DNA from: Chlorops oryzae
Lineage: Eukaryota > Arthropoda > Insecta > Diptera > Chloropidae
Reading direction: 5' to 3'
Length of the DNA stretch: 64,000 nucleotides
Assembly: GCA_020466095.1 (NCBI GenBank)
Contig: CM035808.1
Span: forward strand, 49,107,979-49,171,978
The notes under the pieces were generated by a model, which saw only the letters and a program-made list of their open reading frames with translations, ran no database searches and was not told the DNA's origin. This document shows, piece by piece, positions 54,392 to 64,000 of this stretch; the first letter of the stretch is position 1; each line of letters starts with the position of its first letter. The translations under genes were made by a program, and so were the position numbers.

Positions 54392-55455
54392 CCGAAACTC
54401 AATTTTATGAATTTGGGGTTTGACCAGTCAAACCTAAATTAGGTATGAAAATGTGTTAGCTTATTAGATAGGTATAATAACATCATATTTTTTAGTTTTA
54501 ATGCTTAATGTTTCAATCAGGGACCGTAATAATTATGACTTTTAGTTTAAAAATCAAAAATGAAATATAAAAATAAATCTTATTATAGATTTTTATTTAA
54601 AAAAATCGAAATAAAAATCATTTTGCTATAGCGCTGCTCATTACTCATTTTCTTCATAATAATGCGGAAATTCCTAGGCTATTTCGCTTAACTCAAAAGA
54701 GGAAATTTTGAATTAATGATTCAGATTTATTCGTTATATACAGCTTTATATTGTGCTAAAATTTCATATCAATATCTTTAAAAATATGAAAGTTATGATA
54801 AATTACACTCTGTTAGTTCACATGTAAACGTTTGAAAACTCAAAACTTTAAATGCGTTTTTCTCGAAACTGGATTTTTTGAGTTAATCCAGAATTACTTT
54901 AAAGCGGGAAAACATATGCAACGTATTTGCTTCAAACGAAGTCAATTGTTTTAGAAATTAGCTTTGCAGACTTAGAACAACTCTCGGAAAAGCCCACTAC
55001 TCCAAAAAACAAAACTTTGATATAATATGAAATCTAATTTTCCATTTTGAATTCAATTCAAATCAGCCGTTCACGTCAGGGTTGCCTGTACAAATTTCAT
55101 GATTCCTTTTTTTTTCCTTTGCGAAATAGCCTAGGATTTTCCGCAGGTATTTCTAGCAGAACTGTAGCCTTATGGCATTGATTTTCAACCAAAAAAATCA
55201 TTATGAAGAAAATGAGTAATGAGCAGCGCTATAGCAAAATGATTTTTTAAAATAAAAATCAATAATAAGATTTATTTTTATATTTCATTTTTGATTTTTA
55301 AACTAAAAGTCATAATTATTACGGTCCCTGATTGAAACATTAAGCATTAAAACTAAAAAATATGATGTTATTATACCTATCTAATAAGCTAACACATTTT
55401 CATACCTAATTTAGGTTGGACTGGTCAAACCCCGAATTCATAACATTGAGTTTCG
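54392..55455. repeat. Foldback element: ~300-bp inverted arms, ~430-bp spacer
   Basis: Left arm 54392-54687 (ccgaaactcaattttatgaa... gaaattcctaggctatttcg) pairs with right arm 55121-55455, which has a ~50-bp extra segment. The arms are highly similar over most of their length. Tips carry GGTTTGACCAGTC.AACC palindromes. No frame is visible in the spacer. Confidence 0.82.
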
Positions 55456-55499
55456 GTTGAGGTTTGACTAGGCAAACCTAGGATTGGCGGAGCTTCGGG

Positions 55500-55584
55500 G
55501 TTTGACTATAACATATGAATCTCATATATGAGTATCCATATGATATCGATAAAATATAATATATAAATATCATATATGAGTATC
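55500..55584. repeat. AT-rich 'atatgagtat' repeats
   Basis: catatatgagtatcc occurs twice (~55529, ~55570) with interspersed atatgat/atatcat. Simple repeat like 60270-60467. Confidence 0.6.
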
Positions 55585-55730
55585 CTATACACAGAGAAAA
55601 TGATAGCGGGTTCGATCCCTGCTCCAGCGAGCGTCGATTTTTTTTTTTTTGTTTTGAAAAAGTATATAATTTAACATTTACATTATTTAAAAACCTGAGA
55701 AATAAAAGATTTAACGAAATTTTTATGCTT
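55585..55730 (-). repeat. Fragment of the 11622-13010 TIR element family
   Basis: Begins tacacagagaaaatga (the same tip as 13010), then gcgggttcgatccctgctcc, as at 12790-12815, and atttaacatttacattattt, the complement of 12375-12395. A deleted copy of that family. Confidence 0.6.
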
Positions 55731-55734
55731 AAAG

Positions 55735-55850
55735 TGGCTCTGGGATAGCGTAGGGGATGCGTGCTATGCTCTTGATCCCAGGGTCCGAGATTCGATTCCC
55801 GGCACAGGCGAAACGGAGTGTAATGTTCCAAGCCTAGCACTATCCTTTAG
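55735..55850 (+). repeat. SINE family 1 head
   Basis: gctctgggatagcgtagggg, then gattcgattcccggcacagg and gaaacggagtgtaatgttcc, matching 19660-19770 closely. A box TAGCGTAGGGG and B box GATTCGATTCCC are clearer here. The LINE-like tail is missing. Confidence 0.7.
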
Positions 55851-55937
55851 GAATTTCAACTAATTTTAAATTAACAACTGATTTATTTAAACTGACAATT
55901 AATTTAAACTCTGACTTTTTCCCATGGAGAAAACTGC

Positions 55938-56944
55938 CTTTTTATACCTAGCGTAAGCGGGGTATATTAGTTTTGTGCAAATCTTGTAACAGGGAGAATT
56001 AAGCTCCGGAGATATAGAAAAATATATATAGAAATGATCAGGATCAAAAACTGAATCTATTTAGACATGTCCGTCTGTCCGTCTGTCCTTCCGTCCGTCC
56101 GTCCGTCCGTGGTCGGATCTCCTCCGAAACGGCTGAACCAATGAAGTCGAAATTTGGCACACATGTATATCGGGGTCCGAGTATGATCCTAAGTAAAAAT
56201 GGGAGACATCCGCCCACTGCCACGCCCCCAAATGAATTTATTGTGTTTTCAGTAAAATACTTTTAACTTGCGAACCACTCAACACATTCCATTGATATTT
56301 GGTGTGCTGGTAAACTACGAAAAGGGACATATCCTGGCAAAAATGGAAGCCGCCCTCCTGGAGCCACGCCCACAAATAAGCCCAAAAATAAGGGCTTATC
56401 GTAACTTGTGAAGTAAAAGGCGTAGAAGCTTCAAATTCGCAGCATAGGTTTACCAAGGCAAATGAAAGGTGTAGGAAAAAAATTTTTGTAGCCCGCCCAC
56501 TTCCGCGCCCACAAATAGAGAATTTTCATAACTTCCGAAGTAAAAGGCGTAGAAGCTTCAAATTCGCAACATAGGTTTACCAAGGCGAATGAAAGGTGTA
56601 GGAACAAAAATGTATGTAGCCCGCCCACTGCCACGCCTACAAATTGGGAATTTTCGAAACTTCCGAAGTAAACGGCGTAGAAGCTTCAAATTTTTTTTAT
56701 GGCCCGCCCACTGCCACGCCCACAAATGAAGATTTTTCGTAACCTCCGAAGTAAAAGGCGTAGAAGCTTCGAACTCGCAACATAGGTTCACCAAGGCGAA
56801 TAAAAGGTGTAGGAAAAAATTTTTTGTGGCCCGCCCACTGCCACGCCCACAAATAGAGAAGCAAAACATAGTGCGCTCATAATGTCGTGACGCTGGGTAT
56901 TTCAAAGTCGGGCTTGACCGACTTTAGCTTTCTTACTTGTTTTT
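55938..56944 (+). repeat. Most complete mini-me/DINE-1-like repeat
   Basis: Order: tttttatacctagcgtaagc start; TA-rich tract; core gaaatgatcaggatc; GTCY microsatellite 56068-56109; four tandem 'cccactgccacgcccac' modules; end gggcttgaccgactttagct then ttcttacttgttttt. The reverse-type copies start with the complement of this end (acaagtaag). Confidence 0.82.
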
Positions 56945-57205
56945 AGCATGGCGATGTCCTACGGCAAAGTCAATTGTCTGAATCTTCATATCTTTTAAAT
57001 TCGTTTAAAATCAGTTTATTGTAAATCGATATTATTTTAGTTTTTCTTCGAGTGGTTTCAAAGTTGTTTTTTTAAGTTAATTGAGAAGGAATTCTTAAAA
57101 CAAAAATGAGAGAGATTGTCTAACAATCCGATGTCGGTGAGTTCAAACTCCCTTCAGGCAAGAGTTTTTTTTTTTTTGGTAAAAAGTAGGTACTAACATA
57201 AAAGG

Positions 57206-58855
57206 CGATTCCATTATCGCGGGTGCAACATTTACACGTATGTTTTAGTTCCAGGTAACTAAATAAAAAACATTTTTAATAAAAATAGTTTTGAAAAGGC
57301 TACATCTTAATATTTTCATTGCATATTAGGTCACAAGTATTTCAAAATAAAACTATTAAAGTCTTAAAAATGATTTAAATTGCCATCGCGGGTGCAACAA
57401 ATTTGGCCCTACGTTTCTAGATCAGAGACAAAAAACGCATAAATCTGTTAATTGTGATACATTTTATGTGTTATGCCTTAATATTTTGTTAGATGTATAT
57501 TTAACAAACTACAGGAAATGAAAAGTGTTAACAAGAGAAATATAAACAAAGAGTTATTCATTTTTATATGAATCGTGGGTGCAACATCAAATTATCGCGG
57601 GTGCAACCAGTCTTTGTTTTTTGCCGGTTTTGCAGAGTAGTTGTACGAGGGCATACAAACCATCGCAATAATATCTTTTTAAAACAGAAGTTTGGACAGT
57701 AGGAGTTTCAGGACATGCTCATTGTCATTATTCTGAAGCTTGAAAAGACGTTGGTGGAGTTTCGTCATTAATAAATTCAGTATCTGAATCACTGTTAAAA
57801 TCGAAAACGATCCATCTCTATTTAAGGGGTAATAAAGATTTGCTCTGATCCAAAACTGAAGGCACAGATATATCAGGATGCAGAGTTTCTTTTCGTATTT
57901 TGAGATTTGAAAGAGGCTCCAAGTCGTCATTACTCCAATCTCTTTCTGTATTAGTGGGGCTTTTTGGCGACTTCAAAACCACTTTGCATTTAAAAGGAGA
58001 CCGTGAGGTACGCACCACAGAAATGCTATGATTCTCTTTAAATTGGAAGAAATGTTTTGATTGAATGCTTGGTATATGTTTCAGCCCTACCATTGTTCAT
58101 CCAACATGGCTATCTTTTCATTAATTTCTATTTTTGCCACATATTTAAAGAAGATGTTCCTAGAGTGACTGCGAGCTAAATCATAAAATTCTAGGACACT
58201 GTTGACGATGGCTTTCAGCATATATCATTAGTCAGGGCATATCAAAATAACAAAATATGTAGTAAATCGAACAAGAAGGTTAAATTGCAAATAGTTGCAC
58301 CCGCGAACTGACATGAAAATCGCGGGTGTAACCAATTTAAATTATCGATTATTTTAACCTGGCAATCACTTCACTTTTAAAAATGATTAATTTATGTTTA
58401 GTTTTGGTTTCTTCTTACTTTCACAAAGTTTCGGAATGTTAGCTTTTTATTTCTGTGAAAAAAGTAAACTTTTACACTTTTTGTATCGCGGGTGCAACAA
58501 GTCAACAGTGTATTTTAGGAATCAATAATGCTTAATAAATAAAAACATATACTTACAATTTTTGCAACGCGAGAATAAATTAATATTTCTACATCAATTT
58601 AGTCGGTAAAATGTAACCTCAAATTGTCGGCAACGGCTGTTTTGGGACAGTTTAAAAAGGTATGACTTTAAAGTTTTGTCAGGATTTTTGAATAGTAATA
58701 TTTTCAAACGCGCCAATAAATGAAATATGGAGTTAAATCAAATATAAATAAATTTAATATTAAATATCGACTTTCTTCTTTGTACTATTGACAAAAAAAA
58801 CCACTTTTATTGTAAATAAAAAATTATTATCGGAAATCGTGTATAGCGGAATCGC
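57206..58855. mobile_element. TIR element with seven GCGGGTGCAAC subterminal motifs
   Basis: Short inverted ends ggcgattcc (57204-57212) and ggaatcgcc (58847-58855). ATCGCGGGTGCAAC or one-base variants occur at 57216, 57385, 57572, 57594, 58319 and 58485 (+) and inverted at ~58294. Arrays of one motif near the ends are what transposase binding sites look like. The middle has a decayed minus-strand frame at 57679-58200 (KYVAKIEINEKIAMLDEQW, then after a stop 58093-57818) with no recognised domain. Confidence 0.6.
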
Positions 58856-59068
58856 CCTAAAGGTACCTAAAATTTAAATAATAATTGACAAACTTAGAAG
58901 AATATGCTTTCAACCAAACTTTTTATTCAAAATAATAAAAAAAGAAAATTTCTAGTGGAACTTATAGGACTTTTTCAAAAAGCTTGTGTATGACGTTTTT
59001 GAAGAAAGGATGGAAACTTTACTGTATGGTGGCAGCTTCTTTTCTCCTCCATGAGTTAATCAAAATTT

Positions 59069-59205
59069 TCCTTAATATTTAAAATTTACATGCTTTTTTC
59101 AATTCCCAATTTTTCCACATCTTATTTCTGCCTGCAACAGAATTCAAACTCCAGCCTTCGGACTGCTAAGCGCAATCGCTATGCGCTACGCTACGGAGAG
59201 ATCGA
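59069..59205 (-). repeat. SINE family 2, second copy
   Basis: Minus strand ctctccgtagcgtagcgcat, gcttagcagtccgaaggctg and gagtttgaattctg match the 5126-5252 copy in head and body (gtggaaaaattgggaa). Diverged. Confidence 0.68.
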
Positions 59206-59234
59206 ATACATGTAGATTTAATAAATATATTGTA

Positions 59235-59345
59235 CACTACATAAAAAGACATACACTCACACAAACCCAAGAAAACGTCCTTGGTATCACAATGGGCCGA
59301 TCAACGGCCTAAGTGGCAGCCACTTCAACCTACCTACCTACCTAC
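59235..59345 (+). repeat. SINE/LINE tail with (CCTA)n
   Basis: cactacataaaaagacatac, tggtatcacaatgggccgat, caacggcctaagtggcagcc, then cctacctacctacc. Same as 23510-23625. Confidence 0.75.
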
Positions 59346-60130
59346 CTTAGTTTTAGGAAATTTTTTCTCATTTTATAGAAATTTTTACTTATTTTTAGAA
59401 ATTGTTTAGTTATTTTTAGGAATTGTTTACTTATTTTTAGGAAATTTTTCCTCATTTTGAGGAAACTGTTATTCTTTTTTAGAAAATCTTTATTCATTTT
59501 GAGGAAATGGTTACTCTTTTTGAGGAAATTTTTACTCTACTCATTTCTAGGAAATTTAAACTTAGTTTTAGGAAATGTTTACTCATTTTGAGGAAAATTT
59601 TACTTATTTTTGGAAATTTTTACTCATTTTTAGGAACGTTTAATTCATTTTGAAGAAATTTTACTTATTTTTAGGAAATTCCTTTTCACATGGAAGAAAA
59701 TTTTACTTGATTTAGGTAGATTCGTTTTCGATTGGAAGACGTTTTTACTCCATTTGAAAACCATACCTGAAATTAAGTAAAATTTTCATTTATATGGGTA
59801 AATTCGTTTCCATTTTCAGGAAAATACTGTACTGAATCGAAGTTAAAATTAACCTTTACAAAAGCATTATTTCTTACAAAAAAAAAACGTTTTTCCTCCA
59901 TATCAAAAGAAACTGCGCTCAATTTCATGTATTTCAACATACTCAATCCAAGGAAAAAGTTGAACTTCTTTTGAGTCTGTCCTAATTTCGAGCTAACTTA
60001 AAATAAGTACGGTGTTACTACAACTGGGTAAAATTTCTCTGTTTGAAGTAAAATTTAACCAGATTTGTGGAAAATGCATTTACTCAAATTGAGGAATTTT
60101 TTACTCATTTTAGGGGCATACTTTTCGTTC
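59346..60130. repeat. Degenerate tandem repeats, ~25-27 bp
   Basis: About 14 units of 'ttactcatttttaggaaatt' between 59346 and 59690, then more diverged units to ~60110 (ttaggggcatacttttcg). No coding frame. Might be the subterminal part of a transposon. Confidence 0.7.
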
Positions 60131-60169
60131 AGTGTACATATTTTAATATTTAAGAAAATATTTTGCCAT

Positions 60170-60467
60170 ATTAAAAAATATTTTTTATAAAAAAAAAAAT
60201 TATTTTCGACTCAAAAAACAATATTTCAAAGTAAATTTTTTTTATATTTTTCGTAAATATTTTCTGTTGCCCTATATATGATATTATAAATTATATCTAT
60301 AATATAAGAGATAACAGATATGATATTATATATGATTTTTATTATATTTCAGATAACATATATATTATTATGTGTGATATCTATCGTATTATATATAACA
60401 TATATGATACCATATGTGATAACTGTCATATTATTATCCATCTAAACAATCATATATTATGACATAT
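60170..60467. repeat. AT-rich simple repeats
   Basis: Runs of atatgatattata / atatataacatatatg words, strongly self-complementary. No genes. Confidence 0.7.
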
Positions 60468-60475
60468 GTGATAAC

Positions 60476-61579
60476 CAGAGTGAGTAAAAACAGCGCTATA
60501 AAAAGCTCGAAAAAACAAGGAAAATAGTCCGAATAATATGCAGTTAAAATTTATTTTTTATTCAGTGGACTTATTAAAATATATGACTAGATGTTGTTTT
60601 ACATTTTCAAACAAAAAATGTTGGCGCTTCTATCTTTTAGAGGCCGTTTCCACTATAACCGCATCTAGCATCTTTCAGCATTTTGGCAAGATGCGGAAAG
60701 ATGCGGTGTGAATTTACATGCAATTGTTGTTGTATCCTGAACCGCATCTTCTGTGCATCTTTAAAAGATGCGAAGAAAATGCGATTTTTTCCGATTATCT
60801 ATCGATTTTAACTGCACATGTCTAGTGAAACATATGTTAATAACCAGCATTTCAGGAATTGTCAGCAGCACAAATGGCGGGAAACCAAGAAAAAAAATTT
60901 AACATTATTATGAGATATACATATATGTACATTATTATGAGAAAAATTTAATTTGTAGTTACTACTGATTTTTTAAATAACTTATTTCTATATAATAGTT
61001 AAAATATTCGTCCGAATAGTGACCGAATATTCGTGGCATCACTAGTAAAAATATCAATTGTAAACAAAAATCAGCTGATTTGAAAGATGCAAGATGCGAA
61101 ATGCCAAGTGGAAACACCAATCTCAAAAAATCGCATCTTGAAGATGCGAAAGCAAGATGCGGCTATAGTGGAAACGGCCTCTTAAAAGGTTTCTATACAA
61201 TGAAAAAGATCGTTCAACGTCTGAAGAGGTAAGGGGCCCAAATTTGAAAACACACTCCAACGTAAATACGCGATCGAACGTATACGCAAGCATTGGACAC
61301 AGCGCTTAGAAGAGTCATTGACAGAGGAAAGCAATGAAGCAGAAATAAAAATAGCAGAAAAAACTCAACAGTGTTGTTTTTTTTCGGAAATTAGGTAGGA
61401 AATGGCATTTAAATTAGTACTATTAATCAAAAATATGGGAAATATGCACAAAAAATAGTTTTTGGCAAAAAATATAGCTCGCACTACTAAAATATGCAAA
61501 AATAGTAAAAAGTAGCTCGCACTGCTAAAATATGCAAAAATAGTATGACGTATGCAAAAACAAGCATTTATTCACTCTG
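60476..61579. mobile_element. Non-autonomous hAT element, 1104 bp
   Basis: Ends CAGAGTGAGTAAA and (complement) CAGAGTGAATAAA, flanked by GTGATAAC (60468-60475, 61580-61587). The sub-ends hold aatatgcaaaaatagta repeats (61485-61560). No transposase frame. A 542-bp element is nested inside. Confidence 0.88.
60640..61181. mobile_element. PIF/Harbinger-type MITE, 542 bp, nested in the hAT
   Basis: Ends GAGGCCGTTTCCACTATAAC and complement (one mismatch over ~27 bases), with TTA on both sides (60637-60639, 61182-61184). Many AAGATGCG / GCATCTT words cluster at both ends (60665-60790, 61085-61165). Confidence 0.85.
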
Positions 61580-61587
61580 GTGATAAC

Positions 61588-62280
61588 TATTATCTTTGTG
61601 TTTATTGGGATTAAGAAAAAACAAACACCCTCTCGCTTTCAAACATTTTTTTGTATTCTATACCTCAAAGTGATATAAACATAACCCAAATAGACAAAAT
61701 ACAACATATTCGCATCATCTTGACATCATGCATGAACAAACGATGCTGAAAGTATGTGTTGCTTATGAGGGACAAAATGTGCTCAACTTGAGAGCAAATT
61801 ATGATTTCAGTATATGGTTACATATTGACCTCATACTCATATTATTCATTATTCATGTCATGATATGAGATCGTGCAATGAAGTCAATTTGATGTAGTTT
61901 TGAAAACATATTTTGAGGACTAGAATTGTTATCAAATTGTGGACAATTTTCATGCATCCCTTGAAATCATTGTATGAATATCATAGCTGTCTATTTGGGA
62001 AGTTAGTAATATCATTTGCTTTTTCTTTCGGCTTTCTTTGTTATGTCGATTTTATTATAGTGATCTCCGTTGCTAAAAGGGAACTTTATAATGTGTGGCT
62101 CTCTTCTAAAGACAGAACATTGGGAGCAAAACAAAACGAAATGATAAGTTTTGTTAAGAAAATTTCTGTGGATTAAGATGAAGAAGATATAAAAAAGGAA
62201 ATAAGTTTCTTTGGAACAAAACTTCAGCAAAGGTGGCATCAAAGCGAGAGGAGGAGAGCTGCATTCGAAAAAAGGGAGAG
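61588..62280. other. Stretch without recognisable features
   Basis: AT-rich. The + frame 61913-62176 shows no motif. Nothing supported. Confidence 0.4.
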
Positions 62281-62285
62281 GCTTG

Positions 62286-62432
62286 AAATCCCCAAAAGCA
62301 GAATCCCCAAAAATAAAGTCCCCAAGGTTTTTATTTTCATAATCCCCAAACACAAAATCCCCAAACACAAAATCCCCAAATACAAAATCCCCAAACACGA
62401 AATCGCCAAAAACAAAATCCCCAAAAATAAAA
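62286..62432. repeat. 15-bp minisatellite, AAATCCCCAAACACA
   Basis: About nine units with core AATCCCCAAA. Because the unit is a multiple of three, the minus strand stays open and spells repeated Gly-Asp-Phe-Val-Phe. No start, promoter or homologue supports a protein. Confidence 0.8.
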
Positions 62433-62678
62433 ATCTACACTGACGTCACCTAACGCAATCGTAGCAATGAAGAAATGGAATAGCGTCCATCAATCAACGT
62501 GATACTTTAAATAGTTTATGTTTTCTTCATATTTTACTATATATGTCACTCTCATAGATTTTGGGCGGGACATTTCGCGGCAGTTAGAAAGAGATGTTAC
62601 TCGGCAGGCAAAAAAAGAGCGAGAGAGAAATACTTTTTGTGAGTACCTAACTGAAAAATGCTCATTTTGGTGGGTACT

Positions 62679-62832
62679 AGAGATGGGCACGGGCCGGGCC
62701 GGGCCTGGGGCCCGCCGGGCCTAGGTCAAAAAATACGGGCTTCGGGCCAAAAAATCAAAAACGGGCTTTTTCCGTGCGGGCCCGGGCCTCAGGTTGAAAT
62801 CCCGCAGGCCCGTAGGCCCGAAAAGAGGCCCG
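62679..62832. repeat. GC-rich hAT-like terminus
   Basis: tagagatgggcacgggccgg starts at ~62679, a common hAT tip, followed by 12 or more GGCCCG / CGGGCC words in a GC-rich island in AT-rich surroundings. No matching right end was found in the window. Confidence 0.5.
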
Positions 62833-63506
62833 CTACATATTAAGCACTGAACAATGTCTTTATCGGAAAGGCACTTATTTCATCTGCGGCCTTTTACATA
62901 TATCGATTATTGGCCGATTTTCGATTTGAGAAGAGTGACATGTTGATTTTTATACATAAAAATATGTAGGGAGATTTCAAGAATGATAGATATACAGGTC
63001 ACGAAATTAGAATGTTTTAGTTGTAAATGACGTTATTTGTTCAATTTTTTCCTATGTTTGGGCTACGACATCTCTGTGTTCCTATGCCATTTTTAAGGCC
63101 GTTTTCTTGCATTGCGTTATTTCGGCAAGTGAAAAGTTTTTTATTAGAACTCAGCTTTGAAAATGGCTCAGGAGAACAAAGATGTTGCAGCCCAAACATG
63201 GGAAAAATGGAACAATAACGTCATTTACAACAAAAATTTCTGATGTCGTAATCTGTATCTATATCTCTCATTCATGGAGAGATTTCTAAATTCATGATTT
63301 TTTTGTAAGAGACTCTTTTTTTTTAAGCTTAAATTTAATTTTGAGTTATTTTTTTTCTATTTGAATGACTTTTGCTTTATTTTGTAGCTATAAAAGTATG
63401 TACTTATATATAAAACACTAATTTCCTCAAAATATTTCAGAAAGATTATATCCTCACTATTTTTAATATTTCTAAAATAAATGTAAAAAAAAACTACATT
63501 TATATA
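62833..63506. other. Stretch without recognisable features
   Basis: Short frames only. cgtcatttacaaca (63220) is complementary to tgtaaatgacg (63021), a loose inverted pair. No gene called. Confidence 0.35.
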
Positions 63507-63838
63507 CACTCCGTAAAGACAGGATAGCCTCACTCATTTATCAATGACTTATCGCACCATTTCTGTGCTATTAATATTGCAATCAAAATCATTTCTATGC
63601 AATTAGCAAGAAGGTACCTTCGTTTAATAATGACAAAAATTCCAAGAGGGTGGGTTGACGCAAACCGCATTTTTTCAATTGTCTATCTTGACAGCTACGA
63701 AAATGTGCTTTTTAAAGTGTAAAGTTGAAATAGCCTCATTGCATCGTTCTTACTTTCTGCGTAGCGTTACTTGTTTAAAGTTTACTTTTTTGACTTATTA
63801 GTAAAGACGTTTGTATTAAATTGCTGAAAAAAAAAACA

Positions 63839-64000
63839 ATGGGAAGGAAATCATCGCTAAATGCATCAGAAATTGCGAAAATTGAAGCCTATCACGACGA
63901 AGGACTTTCAAACCGTGCCATAGCCCAAAAAATTGGTCGAAGTCCAAAAGTTGTAAACAATTTTAAAAAAGCTCCTTTGGAATACAAAAAACGCTATAAA
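63839..64000 (+). CDS. Tc1-like transposase, N-terminus (runs off the window)
   Basis: ATG at 63839 opens 54 codons to the edge: MGRKSSLNASEIAKIEAYHD, GLSNRAIAQKIGRSPKVVNN, then LEYKKRYK. This is the paired-type HTH that starts Tc1/Tc3-like transposases and binds the element ends. Upstream, tatacactccgtaaagacag at ~63503 after TA may be the left end, and atagcctca repeats at 63524 and 63731. No defect in the visible part. Confidence 0.8.
   Translation, partial: MGRKSSLNASEIAKIEAYHDEGLSNRAIAQKIGRSPKVVNNFKKAPLEYKKRYK

Noticed and set aside
62012..62398. 128-codon minus-strand protein with Phe-Gly-Asp repeats
   Set aside because: The repeats are a 15-base minisatellite. The rest has no motif and there is no plausible promoter or start.

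Overview
The window comes from a nuclear genome, almost certainly a brachyceran fly, perhaps an acalyptrate such as a tephritid. Genes have short GT-AG introns (57-87 nt). The repeats include several copies of a fly-type mini-me/DINE-1-like element, with a TA-rich tract, a conserved core near gaaatgatcag and a GTCY microsatellite. Mariner, jockey-like, gypsy/errantivirus, hAT and PIF/Harbinger elements make up most of the sequence. There are no operons, ribosome binding sites, CRISPR arrays or bacterial genes.

Only two host genes are visible. At the left edge (68-631, +) is the last coding exon of the lysine-catabolic dehydrogenase ALDH7A1/antiquitin. On the minus strand at 8112-10251 are the last three exons of an uncharacterised Gln/His-rich protein. 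The upstream one (10098-10251) is hidden at the end of a retrotransposon reading frame and is recognisable because the splice sites and phases match.

Layout: 1.3-5.4 kb holds two mariners and a Helitron fragment. 5.1-7.9 kb holds SINEs and two mini-me copies, one carrying two MITEs with 8-bp target-site duplications (TSDs). 10.3-14.6 kb is an inverted, broken jockey-like element carrying a TIR element and a Harbinger fragment. 15.3-18 kb is featureless. 18-24 kb is a deep nest: outer inverted repeat > MULE-like element > SINE > hAT. Part of that nest is repeated in tandem with no difference seen (21.76-24.49 = 24.49-27.21 kb). 30.87-35.17 kb is a two-gene tnp2-type DNA transposon whose genes look intact. 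37.3-50.8 kb is a decayed errantivirus (gag, protease, RT, RNase H, integrase, env, all on the minus strand). It is split by a MITE, a hAT remnant, a LINE 3' end and a young 5.6-kb Ty3/gypsy element in env. 50.9-53.3 kb is a two-gene Harbinger element. 54.4-55.5 kb is a foldback element, 57.2-58.9 kb an element with seven copies of a GCGGGTGCAAC motif, 60.5-61.6 kb a hAT/Harbinger nest, and the right edge holds the start of a Tc1-like transposase.

The genes do not form a pathway. The region is an accumulation zone for mobile elements around two host genes, and its insertion order can be read from target-site duplications. Superfamily names rest on motifs, TIRs and TSDs read by eye, with no database search.
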